Assembly (NCBI RefSeq): GCF_002894645.1
Contig: NZ_NCQY01000030.1
Location: 62,001 to 126,000 of the forward strand
Reading direction: 5' to 3'
Length of the DNA stretch: 64,000 nucleotides
DNA from: Salinibacter altiplanensis
GTDB taxonomy: Bacteria > Bacteroidota > Rhodothermia > Rhodothermales > Salinibacteraceae
Below, piece after piece: positions 18,700-27,560 of this stretch. The position numbers were made by a program, and so were the translations under genes. The notes under the pieces were generated by a model. It searched no databases. It saw only the letters and a program-made list of their open reading frames with translations, and was not told the origin of the DNA. Positions within the stretch are counted from its first letter, which is position 1, and every line of letters starts with the position of its first letter.

Positions 18700-19644
18700 T
18701 TGTGCCATCCTGTGTCCCGACGCGCCGCGTGGTTTGCGCTCGCATTCGTGTTCGTTCTGACCGGTTGTCAGACCCTTCGGTCCGGCCCCCCCACCGAGGA
18801 CCCGTCTGCTCTCCGGGCCCGTATCGATTCGCTGGAAGCCCGGGCCGACAGCCTCGCCCGGACGGCGACCCTCCGCAACCCGCTCCTGAACAGCACGCTC
18901 TGGGCCCAGACCGCGGTCGAGTACGAGGGAACGGCCCGACAGGCGTACCGAGTGGCGGAGATCATGATGCGGCGCGCGCTGGCCGACAGCCTGTGGACCG
19001 CTTCGGTCGAACAGGCGAATCGAGGCGGAAACGCCTACAGCGAGAAGCCCCCGGCCGTGGTGCTCGACGTCGACGAGACGGTGCTCGACAACAGTCCCTA
19101 CCAGGCCCGCCTCGTTCGTGACGACGCTGCGTACGACGCAGAAAGCTGGGCGAACTGGGTTCGGGAGGAACAGGCCGACCCGGTGCCGGGGGCCCGTGCC
19201 TTCACGCAGGCGGCCACAGCCCAGGGCGTACAGGTGATTTACCTGACCAACCGGGATGCGTCTTTGGAGGCGGCCACCCGCACCAACTTGCGAAATCTTG
19301 GCTTTCCGGTGGACGACGCCCCGGACGTCGTGCTCACCCAGGGCGAACAGGCGGGCTGGACCCCGAAGAAAGCACGCCGCCAGTGGGTCGCCGAGCGATA
19401 CCGCATTCTTCTGCTCGTAGGCGACAACTTCGGGGACTTTGTGGCGGCGGCAGACACAAGCGTGTCGGCTCGCCGTGTGAAGGCCCGGTCTTTCCGAAAA
19501 TATTGGGGCACCCGCTGGATCGTCCTCCCGAATCCGCAATACGGATCCTGGGAGGCCGCGCTGTACGATTTTGAGTACGGCCTGCCGCCCCGCTCCCGTC
19601 TTGAGGCCAAGCATGAACACCTGACCCCGAAGCGCTCCCAATAG
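18700..19644 (+). CDS. 5'-nucleotidase/acid phosphatase lipoprotein, e(P4) family (HAD class C)
   Basis: The N-terminus carries a signal peptide with lipobox VLTGC, so the protein is anchored as a lipoprotein in the envelope. The HAD motif VVLDVDETVLDNSPYQARL contains the nucleophile and acid/base aspartates, and VIYLTNRDASLEAATRTNL and LLLVGDNFGDF supply motifs II and IV. Family members such as Haemophilus e(P4) dephosphorylate nucleotides, including NMN, outside the cytoplasm. The frame opens at a TTG (18700); a GTG at 18712 is a better-placed start. It ends 1 bp before the exonuclease gene and is probably co-transcribed with it. Confidence 0.88.
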   Translation: MCHPVSRRAAWFALAFVFVLTGCQTLRSGPPTEDPSALRARIDSLEARADSLARTATLRNPLLNSTLWAQTAVEYEGTARQAYRVAEIMMRRALADSLWTASVEQANRGGNAYSEKPPAVVLDVDETVLDNSPYQARLVRDDAAYDAESWANWVREEQADPVPGARAFTQAATAQGVQVIYLTNRDASLEAATRTNLRNLGFPVDDAPDVVLTQGEQAGWTPKKARRQWVAERYRILLLVGDNFGDFVAAADTSVSARRVKARSFRKYWGTRWIVLPNPQYGSWEAALYDFEYGLPPRSRLEAKHEHLTPKRSQ

Positions 19645-19645
19645 C

Positions 19646-21343
19646 ATGACCATTGCCGACGCAACGTTCGTGGTGACCGATCTGGAGACGACCGGCACCA
19701 CGCCGGACGACGATCGGATCATGGAGGTTGGGGCGGTCAAGGTGCAGGACGGAACGGTGATCGACCGGTTTCAGCAGCTCGTCAACCCCCAGGAGTCTGT
19801 GCCGGGGCGCATCACGAAGATGACCGGAATCACGACGGGGATGGTCTTCGAGGCGCCGCCCGTCAAAGACGTTCTCCCGGACTACCGCGCCTTTTTGGGG
19901 GACGGCATTCTCGTGGCGCACAACGCCTCGTTCGACGTGTCTTTTTTGAACGCCGAGCTGCGGCGGATCGGGGACGAGACGCTTTCCAACGACACGCTCT
20001 GTACCGTTCGTCTGGCCCGCCGGCTGCTGCCGGGACTCGACTCGAAGGGCCTCGGCCGGCTCGCGCAGTTCTACGACATCGACGTAGACGGGCGACACCG
20101 GGCCCTTGGGGACGCGGAGGCGACCAGCGTGGTGCTGCGACGGTTCGTCAGCCAGCTGGCCTTCGAGCACGAGGTCGAGACCGTCGAGGCCCTGCTGCGC
20201 TTTCAGCACCAGAGCTACCAGACGGTGCGGGAGGTGCCGGGGCACATCGAGTCGATCCGGGACGAGGTCCTCCCGGACGTCCCGGACGCGCCGGGCGTGT
20301 ACGTGATGAAAAACAGCTCGGGGACTCCTCTCTACATCGGCAAGGCCAAGCGCCTGCCCGATCGCCTCCGCAGCCACTTCACGGCGGTCGAGTCGAGCGG
20401 CGCCCGCAAGCGAAAGATGCTCCAGAAGGTGCGGTCGGTGGACTGGACGACGACCGATACCGAGCTGGAGGCCATCCTCTTGGAGTCGCGCCGCATCAAG
20501 GCGGAAAAGCCCCGCTACAACCGCGCGCAGCGGCGCTACTACAACCGTCCCTTCCTCCGCCTGGATACGGCCCACGAGTACCCGACGATTTCCTGGACCC
20601 GCCGGCTGGAGGCGGACGGCGCCGAGTACTACGGCCCGGTGCGCAACACCGAGCAGGCGGAGATGGTGGTGGACGTGGTCGGTCGGTTCTTTCAGCTCCG
20701 CGAGTGCGACGACGAGCGCCTGCACCTCGGCCAGCGGTGCCTCTACGCCGACATGGACCGGTGCACCGTGCCGTGCGAGACGGAGGACCCGGAGGCATAC
20801 GCCACGGTGGTCGAGCGCGTGCAGGCCTTCCTTACGGGACAGGACCAGCGCGTGCTCGACGAGATGCAGGCCCGGATGCAACGGGCCTCCGACGACCTCA
20901 AGTTCGAGAAGGCCGCCGAGCTTCGGGACACGCGGGAGCAATTGGAGCGCATCCTGGAGAAGCAGCGGGTGGCGGCGGCGCCGGTGCGAGAGCACCACGC
21001 GGCGTTGGTGCATCGCGCGCCCAAGCGGCCGGACCGGGCGGACGTGATCCTGGTGCGCTTTGGGCGGTTTGAGGAGTCCATCGTGTGCCCCCTACCGCTG
21101 TCGCCGGAGCAGCGGACCCACCTGCGCGAGCGCTGCCGGTCAGTCTTCGACGCAGACACCGATCCGCCCACGACGTTCTCCAAGCGAGACGCGACCGAAA
21201 TTCGCCTGCTCTCGCACTGGGTATACGCACACCGGGAGGAGCTGCGGGCCATCCGGTGGAATTCAGGGGCATCCCGTGAAGGAATGATGGCGGCCATCGA
21301 GTCTGCCATTCCTGGCCAAGTTGCAGACCGTCCGGGTTCGTAG
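19646..21343 (+). CDS. DnaQ-like 3'-5' exonuclease fused to UvrC-like GIY-YIG nuclease
   Basis: This 565-residue protein joins two nuclease modules. Residues 1-175 form a DEDDh exonuclease: FVVTDLETTGTTPDDDRIME (ExoI), LVAHNASFDVSFLNAEL (ExoII) and GRHRALGDAEAT (ExoIII). Residues 210-300 form a GIY-YIG domain (APGVYVMKNSSGTPLYIGKA) like the N-terminus of UvrC and Cho. A UvrB/UvrC interaction-like helix pair follows near 410-440. The UvrC C-terminal RNase H-like and HhH regions are absent. Such fusions are known in Actinobacteria and Bacteroidota and are thought to act in DNA repair or end trimming. Motif residues look intact in both halves, so it is probably bifunctional. Confidence 0.9.
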   Translation: MTIADATFVVTDLETTGTTPDDDRIMEVGAVKVQDGTVIDRFQQLVNPQESVPGRITKMTGITTGMVFEAPPVKDVLPDYRAFLGDGILVAHNASFDVSFLNAELRRIGDETLSNDTLCTVRLARRLLPGLDSKGLGRLAQFYDIDVDGRHRALGDAEATSVVLRRFVSQLAFEHEVETVEALLRFQHQSYQTVREVPGHIESIRDEVLPDVPDAPGVYVMKNSSGTPLYIGKAKRLPDRLRSHFTAVESSGARKRKMLQKVRSVDWTTTDTELEAILLESRRIKAEKPRYNRAQRRYYNRPFLRLDTAHEYPTISWTRRLEADGAEYYGPVRNTEQAEMVVDVVGRFFQLRECDDERLHLGQRCLYADMDRCTVPCETEDPEAYATVVERVQAFLTGQDQRVLDEMQARMQRASDDLKFEKAAELRDTREQLERILEKQRVAAAPVREHHAALVHRAPKRPDRADVILVRFGRFEESIVCPLPLSPEQRTHLRERCRSVFDADTDPPTTFSKRDATEIRLLSHWVYAHREELRAIRWNSGASREGMMAAIESAIPGQVADRPGS

Positions 21344-21555
21344 TGGAAGAGACACGGTGGCCGGTGATGATCTCGTGGAAACGGGGACTCGGGCAGACCT
21401 GTCGCCCCTTCGTTTAGAACCTGTTTGGATTCTGGGTCGGATGGGGGGCGAGCATCGATGCGTCGAACATCGGTGCAGGGGGGAGGACTGTAGTGGAACG
21501 ACTGCCCGAGACCGGAGGCGATTTGTAGACCATCGCTGTGGGGCGGCGCCCCGAG

Positions 21556-21575
21556 ACATAAATTGACATAAATTG
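21556..21575. repeat. Tandem duplication, 10 bp x 2
   Basis: The unit ACATAAATTG occurs twice head to tail with no mismatch. It is AT-rich in a GC-rich genome and could include promoter-like sequence. Confidence 0.85.
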
Positions 21576-21585
21576 AAGCAGGTTC

Positions 21586-21617
21586 CTCGAACCCACAGGG
21601 ACTCGAACCCACAGGGA
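21586..21617. repeat. Tandem duplication, 16 bp x 2
   Basis: The unit CTCGAACCCACAGGGA is repeated exactly twice. On the minus strand it reads as a tRNA T-loop-like string (GGGTTCGAG), but no tRNA fold can be built around it. Confidence 0.85.
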
Positions 21618-21828
21618 TGGGTGGGGCGAGGCCTGCCGGGCCTGCATACGTAAAGGCCGACTGCGCACCGGCGAGGCCCCTCAGTTTGGGGGTTCTTTAC
21701 ATTTCCCCTTCAGCAGGACGACGGTGTCGTGAGGAAGCACTACTGGTTGCTCTCGCAGATGCGACCATACAAGGCACACGATGCCTCACCGTTGCCCCCA
21801 AGTCCTGACGCTGGAGTTTGTTCGTGGT

Positions 21829-22869
21829 ATGCGAGAAACTGCGCCCAAGCGCCTGGTTTTTTGTTTGCTCCTCGCGATTGGGGGAGCTGCCATGGGCTGC
21901 GAAAGTGACCTCGCGCGCCGTGTTGGCAAGTACGAGCAGACGCGGGACTATGAATCGGCGGCCCAACTTCTTCAGCGCGCCACCCAGCGCAATTCCCAAG
22001 ACGCCGAGGCCCATTTCTTGCTCGGGCGCGTCCAAGTGCGGCGGGGGGCGTACGAAGACGCGGTGGCGGCCTTGGAGACATCGAGAGAGCTCTCGCCCCG
22101 CTTTGAAGAGCAGATCGAGTTTCTGCGAGAAAAGCACGGCCGAGAGGAGTTTCAGGAGGGAAGAGAGGCCGACCAGTCTGGATCCTATCAGGCCGCCGTA
22201 CAGCATTATCGGAATGCAACGCTCCTTCTTCCGGACGACGCGGCCGCGCACCGGGCCCTCGGGCATGCCCTCGTGCAGGCCGACCAGGCCGCCGAGGCCG
22301 AGAAGGCCTATCAGGAGGCCCTAGACTTGGAGCCGGACGCGGAGACCCTCAACAATCTTGCGGCCCTCGCCTTCCGACGAGGCGCCTACGCCGAGACGGT
22401 ACGGTACTCCCAGCGAGCTCTCGGGCTTGACCCCGAAACGGCTCGTCAGTCCCGTCCCGAAGTGGTCGAACGGTTGGCCTACGCGCACCTTCGACTGGAT
22501 CAATTCTCAGCGGCGAAAGAGCGGTTCCGGGAGGCTCTGAGTACGACTCCCTCAGAAGAACTGCGGCGAGACTTCGCCTTTGCCTTGCACCAGCGAGGAG
22601 AGTACGAGGAGGCACGATCGCAGTTGGAGACGCTTGCCGCCGCCCAAACTCCGGACCGCTCGGTCCTCCACGCGCTGGGAGACACATATCTTGCGCTCGG
22701 AAAGCATCATGCCGCGACAGAGACATATCGTCGTCTGTACCAGCAACACCCGGAGGACGAAGATGCCCTTCAGAGTTTGATTATTGCCTATCACAACCTA
22801 GATCAGGACGAGGAGGCACAAAAATACACCGACCAGCTCAAAGAACTGACGGATGACGACAACAGGTAG
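21829..22869 (+). CDS. TPR-repeat lipoprotein, first gene of motor operon
   Basis: The 346-residue protein begins MRETAPKRLVFCLLLAIGG with lipobox AAMGC, so the mature chain is lipid-anchored. The rest is a string of tetratricopeptide repeats, for example AEAHFLLGRVQVRRGAYEDA and AEKAYQEALDLEPDAETLN. TPR lipoproteins act as scaffolds in envelope machines (compare PorW/SprE-type and BamD-like proteins). Its stop lies 11 bp before the ATG of the giant surface protein, which argues for co-transcription. The start at 21829 was chosen for its signal peptide; the frame is open from 21781. Confidence 0.8.
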   Translation: MRETAPKRLVFCLLLAIGGAAMGCESDLARRVGKYEQTRDYESAAQLLQRATQRNSQDAEAHFLLGRVQVRRGAYEDAVAALETSRELSPRFEEQIEFLREKHGREEFQEGREADQSGSYQAAVQHYRNATLLLPDDAAAHRALGHALVQADQAAEAEKAYQEALDLEPDAETLNNLAALAFRRGAYAETVRYSQRALGLDPETARQSRPEVVERLAYAHLRLDQFSAAKERFREALSTTPSEELRRDFAFALHQRGEYEEARSQLETLAAAQTPDRSVLHALGDTYLALGKHHAATETYRRLYQQHPEDEDALQSLIIAYHNLDQDEEAQKYTDQLKELTDDDNR

Positions 22870-22879
22870 TTGCCATCTG

Positions 22880-25714
22880 ATGCGCGGATCCCTCTTGGTG
22901 TACCTCGCCGGTGGACTCGTTCTTGGTCTGATTCTTTCGCTCCCAGAAACGGGCCATGCTCAGTCGTCGGGGATACAAGGCGTAGAGCCGGACGCAAACT
23001 CCATTGTGGCTCAGGCGACCGATACGATTGCCGTTGCCTTCGACAGTCCCATCACGGTGTCTGCCAATACCGACACCCTTCGCGTATTCGGCAGCCGGTT
23101 TGGTCGCCACGAAGGAACCATCCAGGTCTCGGGGACGCCGGCAGACTCACTCCTGTTCATTTCCGATTGCCCCTTTCGCCCTGGAGAGACGGTCACGGTC
23201 ACTGTGCCCAGAGATGTTAGCAGCACAGGAGGAGTCCCCAGGAACCCGTATACCTGGCAGTTTACGGTGCGGACGGAGTACGGAACGGGGAGGTTTATGC
23301 AGACGGCCTCTGTCTCCTTCGGCCAGGGACGTCAGGACCAAGCCGTCGCCAAGCTTGGATCCGTCGAAATTCCGTCTGCCCCTTTTGCCGCCGAGTTCAA
23401 CCGTCCACTGGACAACGCCGACCCGGGAGACCTTCGGACCGACGTGGCCTTTGTCAACCAGAAAGCAGAAGAGGTTCAGGTCCTGTTTGGGCCCAATCTC
23501 AACCGGTCGAGTTCAGTCTCCGTTTCTGTTCCTGGGGCAACAACACTGACGGGGGGAGACCTCAACGATGATGGGTTGCCCGACTTGGTGACCGTCAGCA
23601 GCTTTTCGGATAGTCTGACCGTCCTTTCGAACCAGGGAGGCACGTTTCAGGAGGCCGAGCGCTTCTCGACCGGATCCCGGCCTGCGGACGTGGCCATCGC
23701 GGACCTGGACGGCGACGGGGCACAGGACCTTGCGGTCTCGCTCTTCGGGGAGGATGAAGTGCACGTATACCTGAACGCGGACGACGGCACCGCCGCGTTT
23801 GAGCGTTCGGCGATCAAGATCCCTGTGGGAGCCGCCCCGACGAGCCTGACTGCCCGAGACATCGATCGGGACGGCAACTTGGATATACTGGTGGGGAGTG
23901 CGGGAGAAGAGCAGATTTCTGTTCTCGAGAATGAGGTCAACGGGGCGGGCGGATTTTCCCAAGCCGCCACGATTGATCTCGGGTTCGTGCCGGCATCCAT
24001 TGCTGCAAATGACGTGAGCGGGGGGAGGGACGGGCGTGTGGACTTGATCGTCAGTGGACAGGGGAGGGGAGAGGTGGTTCTCTTCGAAAATGATCCCGCA
24101 AATTCCTTCGGGTTCCGCGATTCGACTTCGCTTCCGTCGGCCCCGGACGGGCCGGCGCTCGGAACGGCGTTGGCCGACGTGAACGCAGGGGCCGCATCCG
24201 ACCATGAACTTGACCTGATCAGTTCGTACCGGTCCAGCAACGAGGTGCAGGTCCTGCGCAACTCAAACAATGGGTACGAGACCTCCCCTTCTGTGCTTTC
24301 GACGAGCAGTGCGCCGGTCGGGATCGTGGGGCTGGACGTTGAACGGGACGGAAGTCAGGACCTTGCGGTCGTTGGCCCCCGTGGCACGACGCTGAATCTG
24401 TTCACCAACCAGGGGGGGCGTCCGGGCCCGGTTGCGCTTACCCCGAATCCTCCCCTTAGCTTCGGTGGGGTGTGCGTTGACGAGGAGGGCGTTGACAGTG
24501 TGGAGGTCGAAAACGTCAGCAATTCTGAGGTCGTACTTCGGAAGTCGTCCATTCCCCCAGGGTTTGCCGTGGGAGACGCCCTTTCTCTCCCGGTGACGCT
24601 GCGACCCGGAGAGGCCAGGGACGTTCCCATCGTGTTCTCCCCGGAGGATATTCGAGAATACGACGAGCGGTTGGTGCTCGAGGCGAACGAGCAGACGCAA
24701 TTTTGCGGCCGGGACACGCCGCCCGTACCGCTTCCCATCAAGGTGGAGGGCACCGGGCAGGGCATCGAGGGATCGGCGAGCCCGCAGACCCTCGAATTCG
24801 GCGAGGTCATTGAAGGAAATGCCTCGTCCAAATCATTTACCATCCAGAATACAGGGAATGACGACGCCGACATCCAGGGGATTCAAGGGCTGGACGGCAC
24901 CCCGTTTGAGGTCACTGACGCCCCCTCGTCGGTCTCCGGAAGCGGGGAGGAACAAGTGACCGTCCGGTTCGCGCCGACAGCGCCCAATTCGTCCTTCAAA
25001 GAGACCGTCCGGGTGACGCTGGAGAGCAGCAGCTGTGACCAGCAAGAAACGGTACAGGTGGTGCTCAGGGGATCCTCGCGTCCCCCACGTCCCGATCTTG
25101 TGGCGGAGGAGGTCTTTTTCGTAGACGAGGAAGAGTCGAGCCCCGTGCGGGTCTCCGATACCTTAGGCGTCCAGTGCAGGTATAGCAATCAGGGGGGCAC
25201 TCGCGTCGACAACTCGTTCGAGTGGCAGATTCGTCGGGACGGTACCTCCCTGGACGCAGGAACGGATACCGGTTTGGCTGTGGGGGAAACTCGAGAGACG
25301 TCGACCGTCGAGGTGGTATTCTCCGAAGAAGGGCCCACCGAGATTACCTGTGAGGTGGACACGGACGACCTGATCACCGAGCAGGTCGAAGACAACAACA
25401 CGGCCCCGCTGTCCCTCACAGTGGAGTTGCCCGACCAGTTGCCCGTTCAGCCAAACCCGTTCACCCCCAATGGGGACTGTTGCAACAACGTGGTCGAGTT
25501 TAGGGTGAAGGAGTTCGGGTTGGACCAGCCCGCCGTAGAGATTTACACCCTTGAGGGGCGGCTCGTCCGGACTCTCAGGCAGATGGAGGGGGGAGCGCTG
25601 AAGTGGGACGGACGGGACGATGGCGGGGAACGGTTGCCTCCAGGGGCCTACCTGTATGTGGTTCAGGATGGGGGACAAGATGTAGCGTCGGGCGATGTTG
25701 TCCTGGCCCGCTAA
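22880..25714 (+). CDS. Giant secreted multidomain protein (Ig, FG-GAP repeats, ASH-like, CARDB, FlgD-like)
   Basis: The 944-residue protein has a signal peptide (LAGGLVLGLILSLPETGHAQ). An Ig-like Big_5-type module follows (about 30-135), then FG-GAP/VCBS repeats (about 200-510, e.g. LTGGDLNDDGLPDLVTV and VAIADLDGDGAQDLAVS). Next are two choice-of-anchor-D/ASH-like modules (about 520-740, e.g. LEFGEVIEGNASSKSFTIQN) and a CARDB module (about 745-850). The last 90 residues are FlgD-like (QPNPFTPNGDCCNNVVEF, ending PPGAYLYVVQDGGQDV). The Asp-rich FG-GAP loops suggest calcium binding. It should act at the cell surface as an adhesin or a structural part of the adjoining apparatus. An alternative start at 22853 overlaps the previous gene. 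Confidence 0.82.
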   Translation: MRGSLLVYLAGGLVLGLILSLPETGHAQSSGIQGVEPDANSIVAQATDTIAVAFDSPITVSANTDTLRVFGSRFGRHEGTIQVSGTPADSLLFISDCPFRPGETVTVTVPRDVSSTGGVPRNPYTWQFTVRTEYGTGRFMQTASVSFGQGRQDQAVAKLGSVEIPSAPFAAEFNRPLDNADPGDLRTDVAFVNQKAEEVQVLFGPNLNRSSSVSVSVPGATTLTGGDLNDDGLPDLVTVSSFSDSLTVLSNQGGTFQEAERFSTGSRPADVAIADLDGDGAQDLAVSLFGEDEVHVYLNADDGTAAFERSAIKIPVGAAPTSLTARDIDRDGNLDILVGSAGEEQISVLENEVNGAGGFSQAATIDLGFVPASIAANDVSGGRDGRVDLIVSGQGRGEVVLFENDPANSFGFRDSTSLPSAPDGPALGTALADVNAGAASDHELDLISSYRSSNEVQVLRNSNNGYETSPSVLSTSSAPVGIVGLDVERDGSQDLAVVGPRGTTLNLFTNQGGRPGPVALTPNPPLSFGGVCVDEEGVDSVEVENVSNSEVVLRKSSIPPGFAVGDALSLPVTLRPGEARDVPIVFSPEDIREYDERLVLEANEQTQFCGRDTPPVPLPIKVEGTGQGIEGSASPQTLEFGEVIEGNASSKSFTIQNTGNDDADIQGIQGLDGTPFEVTDAPSSVSGSGEEQVTVRFAPTAPNSSFKETVRVTLESSSCDQQETVQVVLRGSSRPPRPDLVAEEVFFVDEEESSPVRVSDTLGVQCRYSNQGGTRVDNSFEWQIRRDGTSLDAGTDTGLAVGETRETSTVEVVFSEEGPTEITCEVDTDDLITEQVEDNNTAPLSLTVELPDQLPVQPNPFTPNGDCCNNVVEFRVKEFGLDQPAVEIYTLEGRLVRTLRQMEGGALKWDGRDDGGERLPPGAYLYVVQDGGQDVASGDVVLAR

Positions 25715-25772
25715 GCCGAGCCTCCCTGTCCAGATGAGCACCGCGTCTTCCGAAACCGCACTCTGCAGTAGG

Positions 25773-27548
25773 ATGACCTCCGTTTCTTCATTGCGCCAAG
25801 CTTCTTTCCTCGTGGCCGCTCTACTCGTGTCCGCGTGGGGCACGCCCACATTTGGGCAGCAGTTTATCACGGGGCCGTCCACGGGCCTTGATGATCCAAA
25901 GTCCATGCTTCAGAATCCAGCCACGATTTCTTTCCATCGTCCGCAGGTTGCTCTGGGCATCAAGGCCCACCAGGTCGGAGTGGGAAGCGAGTCGGGAGTT
26001 CCGTTGCGCGAAGGGTTCGTGGGCGGGTCCACACCGTTTCTCATCGGGGATCGGATTGGGGTGGGCGGCACCGTTCGATACTTCGACTCGCCCATTTTTA
26101 AGAAGGGGGCCTTCGGAGCGAGTGTAACCGGCCGCATCTTCCGCTTCTTGTCCATCGGGGCGCGGGTCTCGGCGCTGAATCTATCGTACAATCAGTCGGA
26201 GTTTGTTGGGGTTGGGGAAGATCCCGTAATTGGGGGAGGGGCCGGCAAGACGACGTGGACGAGCACGGTGGGGCTCTTTGCCAAGCCCCTCCCGAACCTG
26301 AATCTTGCGGTCGGTGGCCGAAACTTGAATCGTCCCAATCTGGCGCTTGGTGGAGACAGCTTCCAGGCGCAGCCCGAATTCTTCGGGGGCGCCTCGTACG
26401 GGGTTGGGGCCGTGAGGGCCCGTGCCGAGGTTACAAACTCCCGGTACGGGCTTGACGCGCGCCTTGGGATCGAGGCGTACTCGACCGACGGGTCGTTCAT
26501 CCGAGTCGGCAGCGATGCCGGCTTCAACAACGGTCGCATTGAGGGACAGCTGCACGTCAGCGGCCCTCTGAGTGTGAACTACCAGTACAACGTCCCCACG
26601 TCGGATTTGCGGGGAGCATCAACTGGGTCCCATCAATTTACGGTGCTCTACGAGTTTGGGCGGACCCCGGAACTGCCCGAGAGGCCGTCGGCTCCGTCGA
26701 TGGTGATGGAGGCCAACCGATCGGCGGTCGAGTCCTCGCCGGAGCCAAGACTGCGAGTCGCCTCGGGCCATCAGATTCTTCAGCACCTTGAGAAGCGCGT
26801 CGAGCGGAAAATCGATGTGCCCCAGGCCGTGCTCCAAAACGTGTCCCGGGAGGCCCTGGGGCGACTGGACAGCACCATCGCCTCCCATCGGGGGCGCACG
26901 AGGGGACGGCCCGCCGACGACATTCCGGAGAACATCGAGGTGATGGATGTGCTTTCGGCGGAGTACGATTCGACCCTTTCGCGGGTCGGGCGCCGCTTGC
27001 AGGACGGCACGCCGTCTACCCTTGATGTTTTGCAGAAAGACCAAGACAGCGTCAAGGCGTACGGCCTTTACAACCGCGTGCGGGCCGAGACGGGGGTGTC
27101 GTCCGACCAGGTCCGTGTGGTGAATCCCGCCAACAGTCCGACGCCCCAATCCCGAAACCGCCAAGCCCTTCCCCGCGAGGAGTCCCGGTCGGTTCTTAAT
27201 CCTGAGAGCACGACGCTGACCCTCCTCTACCCCTACCTGTCGGACGAGAATGGCGTGTGGACGCTGACCGTGGAGGACGGGGCCGGAGAGGTCGTACGAA
27301 CGTTTCGGGGATCGGGCTCGCCGACACAACAGATCGAATGGGCCTGGACCGATGAGCAGGGCGAACCTCTCGACCAGGGGGTCTACCGGTACCAGCTTGC
27401 ATGGGAAGGCCCGAGTGGTACCTACAAGTCGGAGCGGCAGAAATTCACGGTTCAGAAGACCGTTCGAAAGGTCACGATTGAGGTGACTGAGAATCCGAAG
27501 GGAGTCGACGCCCCGTCGGATGCCCTCGAACTTCGAATTGACAAGTAA
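25773..27548 (+). CDS. PorP/SprF-like outer-membrane barrel protein with FlgD-like C-terminus
   Basis: The 591-residue protein has a signal peptide (ASFLVAALLVSAWGTPTFGQ). Its first 280 or so residues resemble PorP/SprF, a T9SS-associated barrel family: LDDPKSMLQNPATISFHRPQ near the N-terminus, then alternating beta-strands with Gly-rich turns. A central charged helical part follows (about 300-440), then a beta-sandwich like the FlgD Ig domain (VWTLTVEDGAGEVVRTFRGS, then LDQGVYRYQLAWEG). PorP-like proteins bind and anchor secreted adhesins in T9SS organisms. It lies between the giant surface protein gene and the ExbB-like gene, with only 12 bp before the latter. Barrel family assignment is by pattern and is less certain than the domain order. 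Confidence 0.7.
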   Translation: MTSVSSLRQASFLVAALLVSAWGTPTFGQQFITGPSTGLDDPKSMLQNPATISFHRPQVALGIKAHQVGVGSESGVPLREGFVGGSTPFLIGDRIGVGGTVRYFDSPIFKKGAFGASVTGRIFRFLSIGARVSALNLSYNQSEFVGVGEDPVIGGGAGKTTWTSTVGLFAKPLPNLNLAVGGRNLNRPNLALGGDSFQAQPEFFGGASYGVGAVRARAEVTNSRYGLDARLGIEAYSTDGSFIRVGSDAGFNNGRIEGQLHVSGPLSVNYQYNVPTSDLRGASTGSHQFTVLYEFGRTPELPERPSAPSMVMEANRSAVESSPEPRLRVASGHQILQHLEKRVERKIDVPQAVLQNVSREALGRLDSTIASHRGRTRGRPADDIPENIEVMDVLSAEYDSTLSRVGRRLQDGTPSTLDVLQKDQDSVKAYGLYNRVRAETGVSSDQVRVVNPANSPTPQSRNRQALPREESRSVLNPESTTLTLLYPYLSDENGVWTLTVEDGAGEVVRTFRGSGSPTQQIEWAWTDEQGEPLDQGVYRYQLAWEGPSGTYKSERQKFTVQKTVRKVTIEVTENPKGVDAPSDALELRIDK

Positions 27549-27560
27549 CGTCGCACACCC

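Larger units (their letters stand above)
21344..21828 (+). other. Intergenic region with short tandem duplications
   Basis: No gene is supported in these 485 bp. The stretch has lower GC than its surroundings, two adjacent tandem duplications (listed separately) and a short CCCC/GGGG hairpin followed by TTCTTTACATTT near 21680-21710. It probably holds the promoter of the downstream motor operon. An open frame continues upstream of the chosen TPR lipoprotein start (to 21781), but that segment looks non-coding. Confidence 0.5.

Noticed and set aside
21586-21617. tRNA-like T-loop string on the minus strand
   Set aside because: GGGTTCGAG resembles a T-arm, but the stem fails to pair beyond three bases and no acceptor, D or anticodon arms can be drawn. 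It is explained by a 16-bp tandem duplication.
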